Both the position numbers and the translations under genes were made by a program. A stretch of 64,000 nucleotides of DNA from positions 44,149,398 through 44,213,397 of the forward strand of contig CM036756.1 of assembly GCA_020796225.1 (NCBI GenBank), in the 5' to 3' direction. The stretch is from Arion vulgaris (Eukaryota; Mollusca; Gastropoda; Stylommatophora; Arionidae). The notes under the pieces are model-generated. The model saw only the letters and a list, made by a program, of their open reading frames with translations. It had not been told where the DNA came from and did not search any database. Positions within the stretch are counted from its first letter, which is position 1. Every line of letters starts with the position of its first letter. This document shows, one piece after another, positions 43,531-53,807 of the stretch.

Positions 43531-45236
43531 AGGCCCTTAACCTCTACGTTACAGAGCCCTTAACATCTACGTTACAGAGACCTTAACCTCTACGTTACAG
43601 AGACCTTAACCTCTACGTTACAGAGACCTTAACCTCTACGTTACAGAGCCCTTAACCTCTACGTTACAGAGACCTTAACCTCTACGTTACAGAGCCCTTA
43701 ACCTCTACGTTACAGAGCCCTTAACCTCTACGTTACAGAGCCCTTAACCTTCTGAACGTTACAGAGACCTTAACCTCTACGTTACAGAGACCTTAACCTC
43801 TACGTTACAGAGACCTTAACCTCTACGTTACAGAGACCTTAACCTCTACGTTACAGAGACCTTAACCTCTACGTTACAGAGACCTTAACCTCTACGTTAC
43901 AGAGACCTTAACCTCTACGTTACAGAGACCTTAACCTCTACGTTACAGAGACCTTAACCTCTACGTTACAGAGACCTTAACCTCTACGTTACAGAGCCCT
44001 TAACCTCTACGTTACAGAGCCCTTAACCTCTACGTTACAGAGCCCTTAACCTCTACGTTACAGAGCCCTTAACCTCTACGTTACAGAGACCTTAACCTCT
44101 ACGTTACAGAGCCCTTAACCTCTACGTTACAGAGACCTTAACCTCTACGTTACAGAGCCCTTAACCTCTACGTTACAGAGCCCTTAACCTCTACGTTACA
44201 GAGCCCTTAACCTCTACGTTACAGAGACCTTAACCTCTACGTTACAGAGACCTTAACCTCTACGTTACAGAGACCTTAACCTCTACGTTACAGAGACCTT
44301 AACCTCTACGTTACAGAGACCTTAACCTCTACGTTACAGAGACCTTAACCTCTACGTTACAGAGACCTTAACCTCTACGTTACAGAGACCTTAACCTCTA
44401 CGTTACAGAGACCTTAACCTCTACGTTACAGAGACATTAACCTCTACGTTACAGAGACCTTAACCTCTACGTTACAGAGACATTAACCTCTACGTTACAG
44501 AGCCCTTAACCTCTACGTTACAGAGCCCTTAACCTCTACGTTACAGAGCCCTTAACCTCTACGTTACAGAGCCCTTAACCTCTACGTTACAGAGACCTTA
44601 ACCTCTACGTTACAGAGCCCTTAACCTCTACGTTACAGAGACATTAACCTCTACGTTACAGAGCCCTTAACCTCTACGTTACAGAGACCTTAACCTCTAC
44701 GTTACAGATACCTTAACCTCTACGTTACAGAGACCTTAACCTCTCCGTTACAGAGACCTTAACCTCTCCGTTACAGAGACCTTAACCTCTACGTTACAGA
44801 GACCTTAACCTCTACGTTACAGAGACCTTAACCTCTACGTTACAGAGCCCTTAACCTCTACGTTACAGAGCCCTTAACCTCTACGTTACAGAGCCCTTAA
44901 CCTCTACGTTACAGAGACCTTAACCTCTACGTTACATAGACCTTAACCTCTACGTTACAGAGACCTTAACCTCTACGTTACAGAGACATTAACCTCTACG
45001 TTACAGAGACATTAACCTCTACGTTACAGAGACCTTAACCTCTACGTTACATAGACCTTAACCTCTACGTTACAGAGACCTTAACCTCTACGTTACAGAG
45101 ACCTTAACCTCTACGTTACAGAGACCTTAACCTCTACGTTACAGAGACCTTAACCTCTACGTTACAGAGACCTTAACCTCTACGTTACAGAGCCCTTAAC
45201 CTCTACGTTACAGAGCTTAACTCTACGTTACAGAGA
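43530..45236. repeat. 23-bp minisatellite derived from the SINE-C 5' end, about 74 copies
   Basis: Unit CCTTAACCTCTACGTTACAG plus AGA, with AGACC/AGCCC variants in runs. The inverse strand reads CTGTAACGTAGAGGTTAAGG, i.e. the start of the tRNA-like head with an A-box-like TAGAGGTTAAGG. An unexpanded form of the same head is at 23550-23570. Irregular units occur at 43745 and at the right edge (45210-45236). Confidence 0.95.
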
Positions 45237-45242
45237 CCCTCA

Positions 45243-45765
45243 GTGAAGAAAATAAATATGTAAATAACTAGGCAGTAAACAGGTGTTAATAACTAGGCAG
45301 TAAACAAGTGTTAATAACTAGGCAGTAAACAAATGTTAATAACTAGGCAATAAACAAATTTAAATAAATAGGCAATAAACAAATGTTAATAACTAGGCAG
45401 TAAACAAGTGTTAATAACTAGGCAGTAAACAAATGTTAATAACTAGGCAATAAACAAATTTAAATAACTAGGTAGTAAACAAATTTAAATAACTAGGTAG
45501 TAAACAAATTTAAATAACTAGGCAATAAACACATTTAAATAACTAGGCAATAAACAAATTTAAATAACTAGGCAATAAACAAATTTAAATAACTAGGCAG
45601 TAAACAAGTGTTAATAACTAGGCAGTAAACAAGTGTTAATAACTAGGCAGTAAACAAGTGTTAATAACTAGGCAATAAACATATTTAAATAACTAGGTAG
45701 TAAACAAATTTAAATAAATAGGCAATAAACAAATGTTAATAACTAGGCAGTAAACAAGTGTTAAG
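45243..45765. repeat. 25-bp AT-rich minisatellite, about 21 copies
   Basis: Units TAAACAAGTGTTAATAACTA plus GGCAG, with AAATGTTAAT and AAATTTAAAT variants in mixed order. It abuts the 23-bp array, separated by only a few bases. No parent element recognised. Confidence 0.93.
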
Positions 45766-45794
45766 TGCATCCGGAAAAAAACACGTTACCAAAC

Positions 45795-45955
45795 ACAGAA
45801 TTCGAACCACAATCTTACTTCTTACGGCACCCATTGCATAACTCTGCAGACGAGAGATTTTCAGAGCACAACCTGCTAGCTCTCCACAATTGGCGCCCGT
45901 AAGAAGAGAGAGAGGTTGTGGTTCGAATCTAGTATTTGATACATTTCTTCCGAAG
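45795..45955. repeat. Inverted pair of tRNA-like SINE heads
   Basis: GAATTCGAACCACAATCTTA with CTTCTTACGGCACCC (about 45800-45835) faces GGCGCCCGTAAGAAGAGAGA with GGTTGTGGTTCGAATC (about 45892-45930). The arms are about 35 bp around a spacer of about 60 bp. Each has a good B box (GGTTCGAATC). Confidence 0.75.
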
Positions 45956-46069
45956 ACTCTTAATACTTTTTAAACTGTTTATTTATTTACTACGAAATGA
46001 AAGAACAGGTTTGAAAAGAATGTAAACAACAATTTCTTATGTGAAATAGAGAATATTGTTCTATTCTAA

Positions 46070-46530
46070 CTCGACTTATTCTTCCCCGCCCCTGGTGTTG
46101 TCTCAATAGTTCTTCGCCACTTTTCCGATCTCTGGCTATTTTGTATGACTTCATAGGATATTCCAGCATCCCTCTCTTCCTCAAGAATATTCCATCTCCA
46201 AGTCTGTTTAGAACGTCCTCGCATTCCTCTTTTCCTGCGGGTTCCCCTCAAGCACTTGTCCAGTGACACTCGACTGTGTTTTCTGAAGAGTAGGTCCCTA
46301 CTTATTACCATTTTCTCCTCTTAACCCAGGTCATCATTGGTTCCCGTCCTGTTCTTATCGACAGGTCTGTGTTTGAAACTCTGTTATACCATCTCAGTCT
46401 GAGGATACGCCTAAACCGCTGACAAAGGCTTGCATTTTTTTGTATTTAACTCTGTGACTCGCCACGTTACTAAGCCATAGATCAAAACAGGTTTCACATT
46501 TGAGCTGAATATCCTGAGCTTTGTTTTAAT
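46070..46530 (-). pseudogene. L-6 LINE C-terminal fragment
   Basis: The - strand reads LLFRKHSRVSLDKCLRGT, RKRGMRGRSKQTWRWNILEE, AGISYEVIQNSQRSEKWRRT. It is the same C-terminal design as 23085-23310. Upstream (46320-46530) decayed thumb sequence (NVASHRVKYKK, RFRRILRLRWYNRVSNTDLS) continues on the same strand. Confidence 0.75.
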
Positions 46531-46539
46531 TGGGGATTA

Positions 46540-46794
46540 TCCTATATGATAACAATATAGATATGATACCATTAAATATGATATGATAACAACGAACACA
46601 TGATAACATTAAATATTATAATATGCTCTGTTAAAACGTTTTTAAATTATATTACATTTATTTTATATAATTTGTCGATTAACTGAGTGTACTGTTATTG
46701 TTCATTGTTCATTTGAGAATCATCTTTATCGCTCATCGGACATGTCCATAATTGCTCCGATCTTCTCCCAAGGATGTATCTCAGTGTGTTTAGG
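46540..46794. other. AT-rich spacer
   Basis: Short GATATGATA-type repeats at 46545-46620; nothing else. Confidence 0.5.
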
Positions 46795-46985
46795 CTTCTT
46801 CTTTTTATTTCTTCTCTCGTTCGTTCTTCACGTCAATTTTATCATTCTTTTTGTGATTTATAATTGATCTTTGAACAAGAACGACTTTTTACGTTGTGCA
46901 ATTATGCGCCCATGGTGACTAGGCCAGCACACCCGATTTTAGCTAGCTGTTTATTTACTAGGGTAACTTGCACTAGAACGATCCG
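46795..46985 (-). mobile_element. SINE-B fragment, 3' part
   Basis: TTCTTCTTTTTATTTCTTCT, CGTTCGTTCTTCACGTCAAT, GAACAAGAACGACTTTTTAC, GTTGTGCAATTATGCGCCCA, TGACTAGGCCAGCACACCCG. It is a mosaic of SINE-B tail and SINE-A middle. The 5' third is missing or unrecognisable. Confidence 0.7.
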
Positions 46986-46989
46986 TTAT

Positions 46990-48060
46990 GCCGTATATTT
47001 TGGCTTGGATCTACGCCTTTACGATCATCTCTTTGCCGTATATTTGGGCTGATTGATTTATGCCAAACAGTGACTCTACACTGAGCGCTCTTTCTGTCTG
47101 TGAGGTCGTTCTAGATTAGGAATATTTCTGTCTTTTGGGGCGCATAAGTTTATCCCGGGAAGCGTCTTACTCGTATAACACACCGTGTAAAATGTCGGCC
47201 TTCGCCAATGTTTATATTTGGACAGCCTGTCAAATCTTTACATTGTCGGCCTTAATTTTATGATCACGTTGAGTTTATTCCGGACTAGGAACATTCTCAG
47301 CCTTTTCGAAGCGCGTGTCGGCACTTGGCAATTTGCAGTAACTACTCTACATTTTCTCTGGCCCCGGGAAACACTGGACCGGGGCTGTGCACAAATAATG
47401 TAGAGGGTCGATTCATTAGGCGCTATCAGCGCAACTTAGATTTTTCGCTCGCCAAACACCGCCCGCCCTGGTTCTTCCGGGGATGTTAGTTGTGAGAACA
47501 ACAGTTCCGTGCCCGGTTGTTTCAGGGAAGACAGTTTTGTTAGATGCTAAAGCGCAACTTTAGGATTTGCACTCGGCCAACTTTACTCAATAGATTTATC
47601 TGCGCTTGGCCTCTTGTACGGAGTTTACCGCAATCTTCCCATGTGTCGCCACGATACGTTACACTGTTTTCAGAGGCACTTGCCGAGACCTTTGATTTGT
47701 TACACAACGTTCTCATTGATTCTTTCACCACAGAAGGCAATTTGTTTGCGGCTTTTTACTCCGGGTGAGTTGGGATTCATTCACAGACGACTCGTATTCT
47801 ACTGCTTCTTACGTTTCAGCAACTATGTGGGCGACTTTTTATCGGACATCGAGCAGGAGAAGCGTGTATTGTGTTCATGAAATTTGGATCTTCATTGCTT
47901 TTCCGTGCTTGCACTGCTACAACTACCTGTAGCTCTCCCTCGATCCCTACTCGCTTAGCCAGACATGAACCGTTGTCTATTACCAGGGTCACCAAGTGGA
48001 GGTGGGGTAGGATCTTGATTAGTGCTAGCTCACTAATGCTGGCGCGGCGTTGTCCATATG
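46990..48060. other. Unassigned GC-richer kilobase with internal decayed repeats
   Basis: Two diverged copies of one motif are visible: GCTATCAGCGCAACTTAGAT (47431) and GCTAAAGCGCAACTTTAGGA (47546). A + strand frame around 47620-47765 (SEALAETFDLLHNVLIDSFT then TEGNLFAAFYSG) ends at a donor-like GGGTGAGTTG, and a - strand frame covers 47816-48073. I recognise neither. It might be part of a retroelement lying beside the L-1 fragment at 48066. Confidence 0.4.
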
Positions 48061-48065
48061 CGCCT

Positions 48066-48640
48066 AGACCCAAGTATTTAGGCTAATAACTCCTGTTCTG
48101 TGTTGACTGATGTATCTACTGGGTTTTCTCTCGTGGTTTTCCTGTCTTGTCGCACCTATCGGTAAGCACAACTTGCGAAGCCAAGATAGAGAATACCCTT
48201 TAGCTTCATCGTTGAAATCTTCAGACCGTATGTTTTCCCTGAGAGCGTTGATGATGTCGTTTTTGTCCATAGAAGACCCATTCTCAATCGTAGCATTGCC
48301 CGCCAGTGCATCTGCTCTCTCATTGCCCTTGACCCCAGCGTGACCCGGGACAAAGATGAAGGTAAGTATCTGGATTCGTACATAACCGACCTTAGATCTT
48401 CTGTATCATGCTCATAGAGTCGCTGAGCATGCAAGCATGAGTGAATGTATGCGTCTGTAGCCACTCCAGGGATTTTGTCACCGCCATGACCTCCATAGGC
48501 ATGCTACTAGTTGTTGTTGTATATGCGCCACTTGCCTCTTTGATGACTTTTCCTTTCGCTCTAGCTGTAAAGGCACATGAAATGCGACTGTGCCGAATAA
48601 CAGAACCATCAGTGAAGACAACAGCATCTTACTCCGATAT
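48066..48640 (-). pseudogene. L-1 LINE RNase H fragment
   Basis: The - strand, with frame changes, has VIRHSRISCAFTARAKG, SSMPMEVMAVTKSLEW, HSLMLACSATL then FIFVPGHAGVKGNERADALA, MDKNDIINALRENIRSEDFN and KPSRYISQHRTGVISLNTWV. Landmarks equal those at 4540-4965. The 3' end (ISQHRTGV) is also seen at 57490 (+) and 26230 (-). Confidence 0.85.
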
Positions 48641-48875
48641 GTAGTCATTTATTACTGCTTCGATTTCTGCACTGACTATTGTGGGCAGCGAATCTCGACT
48701 TGGTTTGTTTATCGTGGTGACTACTACAAAGGATTGTCTGTGTTCAGTGGGTATTGTTATCCACTCTACTGTTATAACGCACCAAAATACTGAATGACAA
48801 TTTGATGATCAGTTTTTGATATTTGATGCGATAAAATCATGATGTACATGCTTTTCCATTTGTTTCTACTTTCAG

Positions 48876-48968
48876 AAAGTCCAGATCAATCAACTACCAG
48901 TGTTCCTCGTCGACCAACCACACAGATAATGACCAGCGACACAGATAATGACCAGCGACACAGATGAT
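48876..48968 (+). other. Possible upstream exon with 19-bp repeats
   Basis: TTTCAG precedes 48876, an acceptor-like site; the following sequence contains 2.5 copies of ACACAGATAATGACCAGCG. It might be 5' untranslated sequence of the gene at 49021. Weak evidence. Confidence 0.25.
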
Positions 48969-49020
48969 TGCTGGAATTAAGCGAAACACTTTCAGATAGC
49001 AATGAGTTCTCGGATCAAGT

Positions 49021-49395
49021 ATGATAGTGGGTCAAGTTCGTACAATGGTACTCATGATCTTTCACAAGAAGGTCAACTGTGTAGCATGTCTGCGTCTCTA
49101 TTTTCTTTTGGTTCTTGTAGCTTGTTTCATATTTGCTTACATGGTATGCACATACCGCAAACCGTTCCATTTGCTCCCAAATGGGGCCCACAATGAACAA
49201 TGCCTTTCTATCAACGATCAAGTTATTGTCACGGAGCAAGATGAAAATACAACAGGAAACAAAAGCGATGGGATTCTGCACGAGCTAGAGCTACAATTCG
49301 ACACCAGTAATTACAATCAAACATTTCACAGAGTTGGAGGAATTGTTCCAGTGAAGTGTGACGCAAGAGAACAGGTCTCAGAAACTCTTAGATTA
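49021..49395 (+). CDS. Candidate host-gene exon: type II membrane protein, N-terminal part
   Basis: About 125 codons from ATG at 49021 (in-frame stop TGA at 49003; ATGs at 49045 and 49054 are alternatives) to a donor-like GTGAGT at 49396, phase 0. After a short basic stretch (MIFHKKVN) comes a single hydrophobic segment (CLRLYFLLVLVACFIFAYMV, about residues 23-42), then TYRKPFHLLPNG and a polar region with three N-glycosylation sequons (NTT, NKS, NQT) and two cysteines. This is the layout of a Golgi or surface type II protein such as a glycosyltransferase or sulfotransferase, but I recognise no family motif. Frame, composition and sequons differ from the transposon remnants around it. It could be wrong. 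Confidence 0.5.
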
Positions 49396-49414
49396 GTGAG
49401 TATTGTATTTGTCG

Positions 49415-49590
49415 TCACACTGCTACCGGGTTGTTGCCCAGTGTCGTGTTTTCTGTTTTTGTCTTGCACTGTTCTGGTGGCTTGGGGGACAGTTATTTTG
49501 CTATTTGACAGGATACTGCTACACTATCTAATCATTTTTTTCATGATTTTCCTCTCGTCTTCTTTCCTGATGTTACAATTTTCGTAATGT
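49415..49590 (-). pseudogene. L-2-like LINE C-terminal fragment
   Basis: The - strand reads RKKTRGKS-KK-LDSVAVSC, ITVPQATRTVQDKNRK and GQQPGSSVTT. It is closely similar to 56661-56890 on the same strand, so a repeat. On the + strand it makes a long hydrophobic frame (LLPGCCPVSCFLFLSCTVLV), which is a shadow and not a membrane protein. It sits in the presumed intron between the exons at 49021 and 49630. Confidence 0.7.
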
Positions 49591-49629
49591 AGTTAGTGGG
49601 AAGTGTTTAAATTTGAACTGTAAACAGAG

Positions 49630-49803
49630 AAAAAAATGGTGGGAAAGACCTGGAATGAACTAACCTTGTTCAAGACATCTGGTTGGAGGAAATTTGTTGA
49701 TGACTTATACTTAAAGGCGCGTGATGTTGACCACATCACCCATCGTGTGCCGCTGTCAATGGAAAATACGGACCTAACAATGTCTTACCCATTTTACCTC
49801 GAG
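49630..49803 (+). CDS. Candidate host-gene exon 2
   Basis: Open frame KKMVGKTWNELTLFKTSG, WRKFVDDLYLKARDVDHITH, RVPLSMENTDLTMSYPFYLE ending exactly at CTCGAG followed by GTATGA, a good splice donor at 49804. An acceptor AG at 49628-49629 (AAACAGAG) would join it in phase 0 to the exon ending 49395, though its pyrimidine tract is poor. An alternative is that ATG 49636 starts a separate short frame. No family recognised; composition is that of an ordinary globular protein. Confidence 0.42.
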
Positions 49804-49887
49804 GTATGAAAAAGGGTTCCTTTACTTATTTACCTTTATTCCTCAAGGGGAGTTGAAAGAAGAAGAAGGATTTAGAGTGTCTGTAAT

Positions 49888-50450
49888 TTTAGAACAGCTG
49901 GTACAGTCGTTATGCTGACAATTTTAGAACAGCTGGTACAGTCGTTATGCTGACAATTTTAGAACAGCTGGTACAGTCGTTATGCTGACAATTTTAGAAC
50001 AGCTGGTACAGTCGTTATGCTGACAATTTTAGAACAGCTGGTACAGTCGTTATGCTGACAATTTTAGAACAGCTGGTACAGTCGTTATGCTGACAATTTT
50101 AGAACAGCTGGTACAGTCGTTATGCTGACAATTTTAGAACAGCTGGTACAGTCGTTATGCTGACAATTTTAGAACAGCTGGTACAGTCGTTATGCTGACA
50201 ATTTTAGAACAGCTGGTACAGTCGTTATGCTGACAATTTTAGAACAGCTGGTACAGTCGTTATGCTGACAATTTTAGAACAGCTGGTACAGTCGTTATGC
50301 TGACAATTTTAGAACAGCTGGTACAGTCGTTATGCTGACAATTTTAGAACAGCTGGTACAGTCGTTATGCTGACAATTTTAGAACAGCTGGTACAGTCGT
50401 TATGCTGACAATTTTAGAACAGCTGGTACAGTCGTTATGCTGACAATTTT
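49888..50450. repeat. 35-bp minisatellite, 16 copies
   Basis: Nearly identical units of ATTTTAGAACAGCTGGTACA then GTCGTTATGCTGACA; the last is broken (AAAAGGCTGGTTCGAAGCG). It begins about 85 bp after the donor at 49804, so if the gene model holds it lies in an intron. Confidence 0.96.
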
Positions 50451-50489
50451 AAAAGGCTGGTTCGAAGCGTTAGGTCTGACAATTAGAAC

Positions 50490-50640
50490 GTCGGCAAAGT
50501 CATTAAAGATACATTGAAAGAACGATGGAAAGAGCAAGGCCGTGACAACTTGCTAAAGATCGAATCTTTCAGGTGGACCTTGATGAAAGCGACGCTTTGC
50601 ATAGAGAAATACGGTATATTTCAATCTGTTGACAGCCACT
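50490..50640 (+). pseudogene. L-5 LINE C-terminal remnant
   Basis: The + strand reads VIKDTLKERWKEQGRDNLL then KIESFRWTLMKATLCIEKYG. The S/R-F-R-W/R-x-V/L-MKAT end matches the LINE tail at 34590-34660. Confidence 0.55.
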
Positions 50641-50729
50641 TTCTATATTTGGATCATATTGTAACTGTTGGCAGCATGTAGTACTGATTTCAGGTTGCTA
50701 CTACCCAAGTGAGCCTAACTTCATGCACA

Positions 50730-51190
50730 GAATACATTGAAAGACAACAAATGCAGTAGTTCAGACATTTAATGAGAATGACAACCAACCATCAACACAA
50801 ATAAAAAATAAATAAAAACTGTCGTTACTGCCGGTAGTACCGCTTTTTAGGGCGGCGTAGGACAAGTGGGACGGGAGCCTGATGAATTTAATGGCCACAT
50901 GACTAGTACAGTCGCCGTGAAGCTGTTGAGGTTAGGATTTTTCATTTTTGCCCGCAGCAGAAAAAAATACTTGGCCTTGTCGTGAATTGAACACGTGTCT
51001 CCTGCATGGAAGCATCGCTCTAATAAAGAGATCAGGTACTAGAGCCAAGGGAAGACCAAGAAAAGATGGATAAATAATATCAAGACCACACTAAATAAAC
51101 ATGGATATAACACAACAAGGGCGACTTATATGTTACTGGAACGCAAATTAAAGCTCCCACCCTATGCTAACTGCAAGAATGGATAACTAA
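50730..51190 (+). pseudogene. L-2 LINE C-terminal fragment split by a tRNA-like SINE
   Basis: EYIERQQMQWFRHLMRMTTN (50730-50790) and, after a gap, TRAKGRPRK, then one frame later WINNIKTTLNKHGYNTTRAT and ERKLKLPPYANCKNG (to 51187). Together these match the end of the LINE at 28301-29362 (YIEKQRFKWFGHLMRM ... RGRPRTRWIDNI..SLRKHGL). Between them 50812-51030 holds unrelated sequence with a reversed B-box-like GTGAATTGAACACG. Confidence 0.75.
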
Positions 51191-52293
51191 TTCCATCATC
51201 CACCGGGAAATAGACAATCGACTACTTATTTGTTTGCTAGATCCCTTAGAATATCTTGTAATTAAATTGTTGTCTAGAATTTTGTTTTGTTGAATATATT
51301 TTCATTTTCAAGTTTCGCCGCTAGTTGACCTATCAGATTACTTCAATCTGATGTCATATCCGCTTCCTGTACACACTCTCACATTCTGTAGTGATGATAA
51401 AAACCTCGTTTTATAAATATTTGGCCAATCTGGTTTCCTGTTCTATAAACTGATGAGGTCCATCTTACTTCATGTTACCCATCTATGAGGTACACATGCT
51501 AAATTTTGGGAATAAAAAATATAAAGAGGAAGGATTGACTTTATTTGACCGGGTTTCCCAACATAGCTCGATCGCTCTCAGAAAAAATGGCCCACCATCT
51601 GCCAAGAGGGTTGCACAAAGCACGAACCCGGTAGCGCCGGCAACAATCTTACGGGATATCTAAAATAAATGCATTTGTGAATAGAACGGCGCGGTCCGGC
51701 AGATTCGTACACCCAATCTTCGGAACTATTGGGACAAACGATTTAATTACTTAGCCACTAGCGCCTCCCTGATCGTATTGATTTTACTCGTTGTCTTGAA
51801 GTGGTCTATACATCATTTTCTAATAACATTCTAGAAAAGATGTCAAATGTCTTCTCTTTTTTTAATATTATTCTTTCTTTGGGTGTGAATTCTTTTTAGA
51901 ACATCTTAAACATTAGTCATTTTAGCAATTCATAATTGTTTTAGTGTTTACCCGCTGTGAATTCAGGCGCAGTCATGGTGACTAATATGTCACATCTGAT
52001 TAATTTTTGTGTGAAGATTTGCTTTTCTTGTCACCAGTGTCAATCGCAATTCAGGCTAGTCTTACTCTGACTTCAGAAGTACTTGCAATTTGGATCACCA
52101 AGTAAAGGATCAGGGTTTCCTTTAGTTCAACCGCGTACAATGTGCACACTGAGAATATTGTAGGCAAGCTGGCATCGAGCCCCTGAATTTCCACAGCTCA
52201 TGATCACTAGCGCAGCAAGTTATCAACTTAGCTATCGGCTAACAGTAGCATAGAAATAATTATCTGAACATACGCTTACAGTATTAATTGTTT
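51191..52293. other. Unassigned stretch with tRNA-like SINE relics
   Basis: Reversed B-box-like motifs at about 51618 (CACGAACCCGG) and 51702 (CAGATTCGTACACC), with matching tRNA-like sequence to 51775, and a weaker one near 52180. No gene seen. The rest is AT-rich. Confidence 0.45.
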
Positions 52294-52306
52294 AATATAA
52301 CTGTTT

Positions 52307-52566
52307 CGCCCCGTGTGGTGCCGGGGCAAGCAAGGAAAGCAAAGAATAGTATCACGGCGACCTACAAGGCATGTCGTAAGAGGCGATTGAGGAAGGGACC
52401 TAGGGAAGCTGCCCTAGTAAATAAAAAGCGTCTCAGAAATCGGATGTGCTAGCCTACTTGTAGGCGCATAACTTGCACAACGCACACTCGCTCTTAGGCT
52501 CAGGTCATATAAATCGCACATAGTGTTTAACAAGTGGTCGATATGGAGCGCTTGAAGAAGAAGCAG
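52307..52566 (+). mobile_element. SINE-A reference copy with 13-bp target duplication
   Basis: Full 260-bp sense copy: 5' CGCCCCGTGTGGTGCCGGGG, GCAAAGAATAGTATCACGGC, GGCATGTCGTAAGAGGCGAT, AATAAAAAGCGTCTCAGAAA, TAGCCTACTTGTAGGCGCAT, AAGTGGTCGATATGGAGCGC, then GAAGAAGAAGCAG. AATATAACTGTTT flanks it (52294-52306, 52567-52579). The 5' end and the tail define both ends of the family. Confidence 0.95.
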
Positions 52567-52724
52567 AATATAACTGTTTTAATTTGGTAATATGAAAAAG
52601 CAATGTAGATTTTATGAATGAAATTGAAAGAAGATCAAATATCGATCTTCAGTAACGTAAGCAACTTATATCTTTATTGTGTGGAACAGAGATGAACAAT
52701 AACAATCTGAGTATTACGAGCGTG

Positions 52725-53170
52725 TATATTCTTAGAGATATACACGTGGCATAGGGGTAAAGTGCTAGTATCTCGCTTCAAATGTACTCAGTTCGTTCCT
52801 CACGTGCATTTATCGGGATATTTTTGCAGTGAATTCTGATCTCAATGTGAGATCGAGTTCCAAGTTCTTTCGGAGACAAACAATAAAATATAAGTTCCGT
52901 GTTTAAGTTAGGCACCTACACAAATTCTTATCAGCTAAACATAAAAAAAGAGTAGGCTGCAAAACTGCTGACCGGCAAAGTTCATAAAAAATATTCAATA
53001 GCAAATTTATTTACACAAACTTTCCCACTTTCAAAATTTGACTCTCGCCGGTGCTACGATGCGTGTGCCCTGCCGCTAAAATCCTCATGTGTACGAAAGA
53101 GGTTGGATCACATGTGGTTATTTACCAAAGTGAAATGATGATGATCCTATTAATCGTATTCTCAATGACA
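52725..53170 (+). mobile_element. SINE-C, longest copy
   Basis: Sense: tRNA-like head with ACGTGGCATAGGGGTAAAG (A box) and ACTCAGTTCGTTCCTCAC (B box), then TGAGATCGAGTTCCAAGTTC, GGAGACAAACAATAAAATAT, AGAGTAGGCTGCAAAACTGC, CTCGCCGGTGCTACGATGCG, TGTGTACGAAAGAGGTTGGA and tail GAAATGATGATGATCC. Length about 440 bp. Too long for a simple SINE; the 3' part may come from a LINE tail. Confidence 0.82.
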
Positions 53171-53807
53171 AATTAAGGAAGCGATATTTAAACATTGAAA
53201 AAGTCGATAAAAAAACAATCACTTTTGAATCATCATCATCATCAAGTAGCTTGTCCTGGACATCACTTTGCTACACTAACCGTACTTTGGAATTTCTCTC
53301 TCCCATAGGTCAGATATCCTGCTTCTATAGTTGTCATGCCTAAATCATTAGTTACATCATGAGTTCATCTTCTCCTTGGCGTTCCTCTTCTCCTCTTTGC
53401 CGGGATGCCTACTTCCATAATGGTCTTCTCCAGTCCTTCATGTCTTTTTTAGTTGTCCAAAATACTTCAATTTTTTCATTCTTATTTGTACCATCAGCCA
53501 GTTTTCTTTTATTTTGAGTTCTTTCTGGATATATCTGTTTGTTCTTTTATCTGTCCATGATATACTGACGACTCTTCTGTAACACATATTAAAAAGCACA
53601 TATTTGTTTTTTACTGCTTTGTCAAATGTCCATGCTTTACACCCATACGTTACTACTGGGAATATTCATGCTCTTTTTATATTCTGAGCTTTGTTTTCGT
53701 ATCAGTTCTTTTACATACTGTTTTTAGTTGTGCATTTTATTTGAGGCCTTGTTTAACAAAAAAATTCCTTTCTCTTGTTAGAAGTGAACCGAGATATTTA
53801 AAATCGT

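Noticed and set aside
43530..45236. Telomere-like TTAACC repeats
   Set aside because: CTTAACC is part of a 23-bp unit and not a run of TTAGGG or its complement; the unit matches a SINE head.
49396..49587. Hydrophobic C-terminal extension of the 49021 frame (LLPGCCPVSCFLFLSC...)
   Set aside because: The same sequence occurs at 56661-56890, where it is the opposite strand of a LINE C-terminus; I end the exon at the GTGAGT donor.
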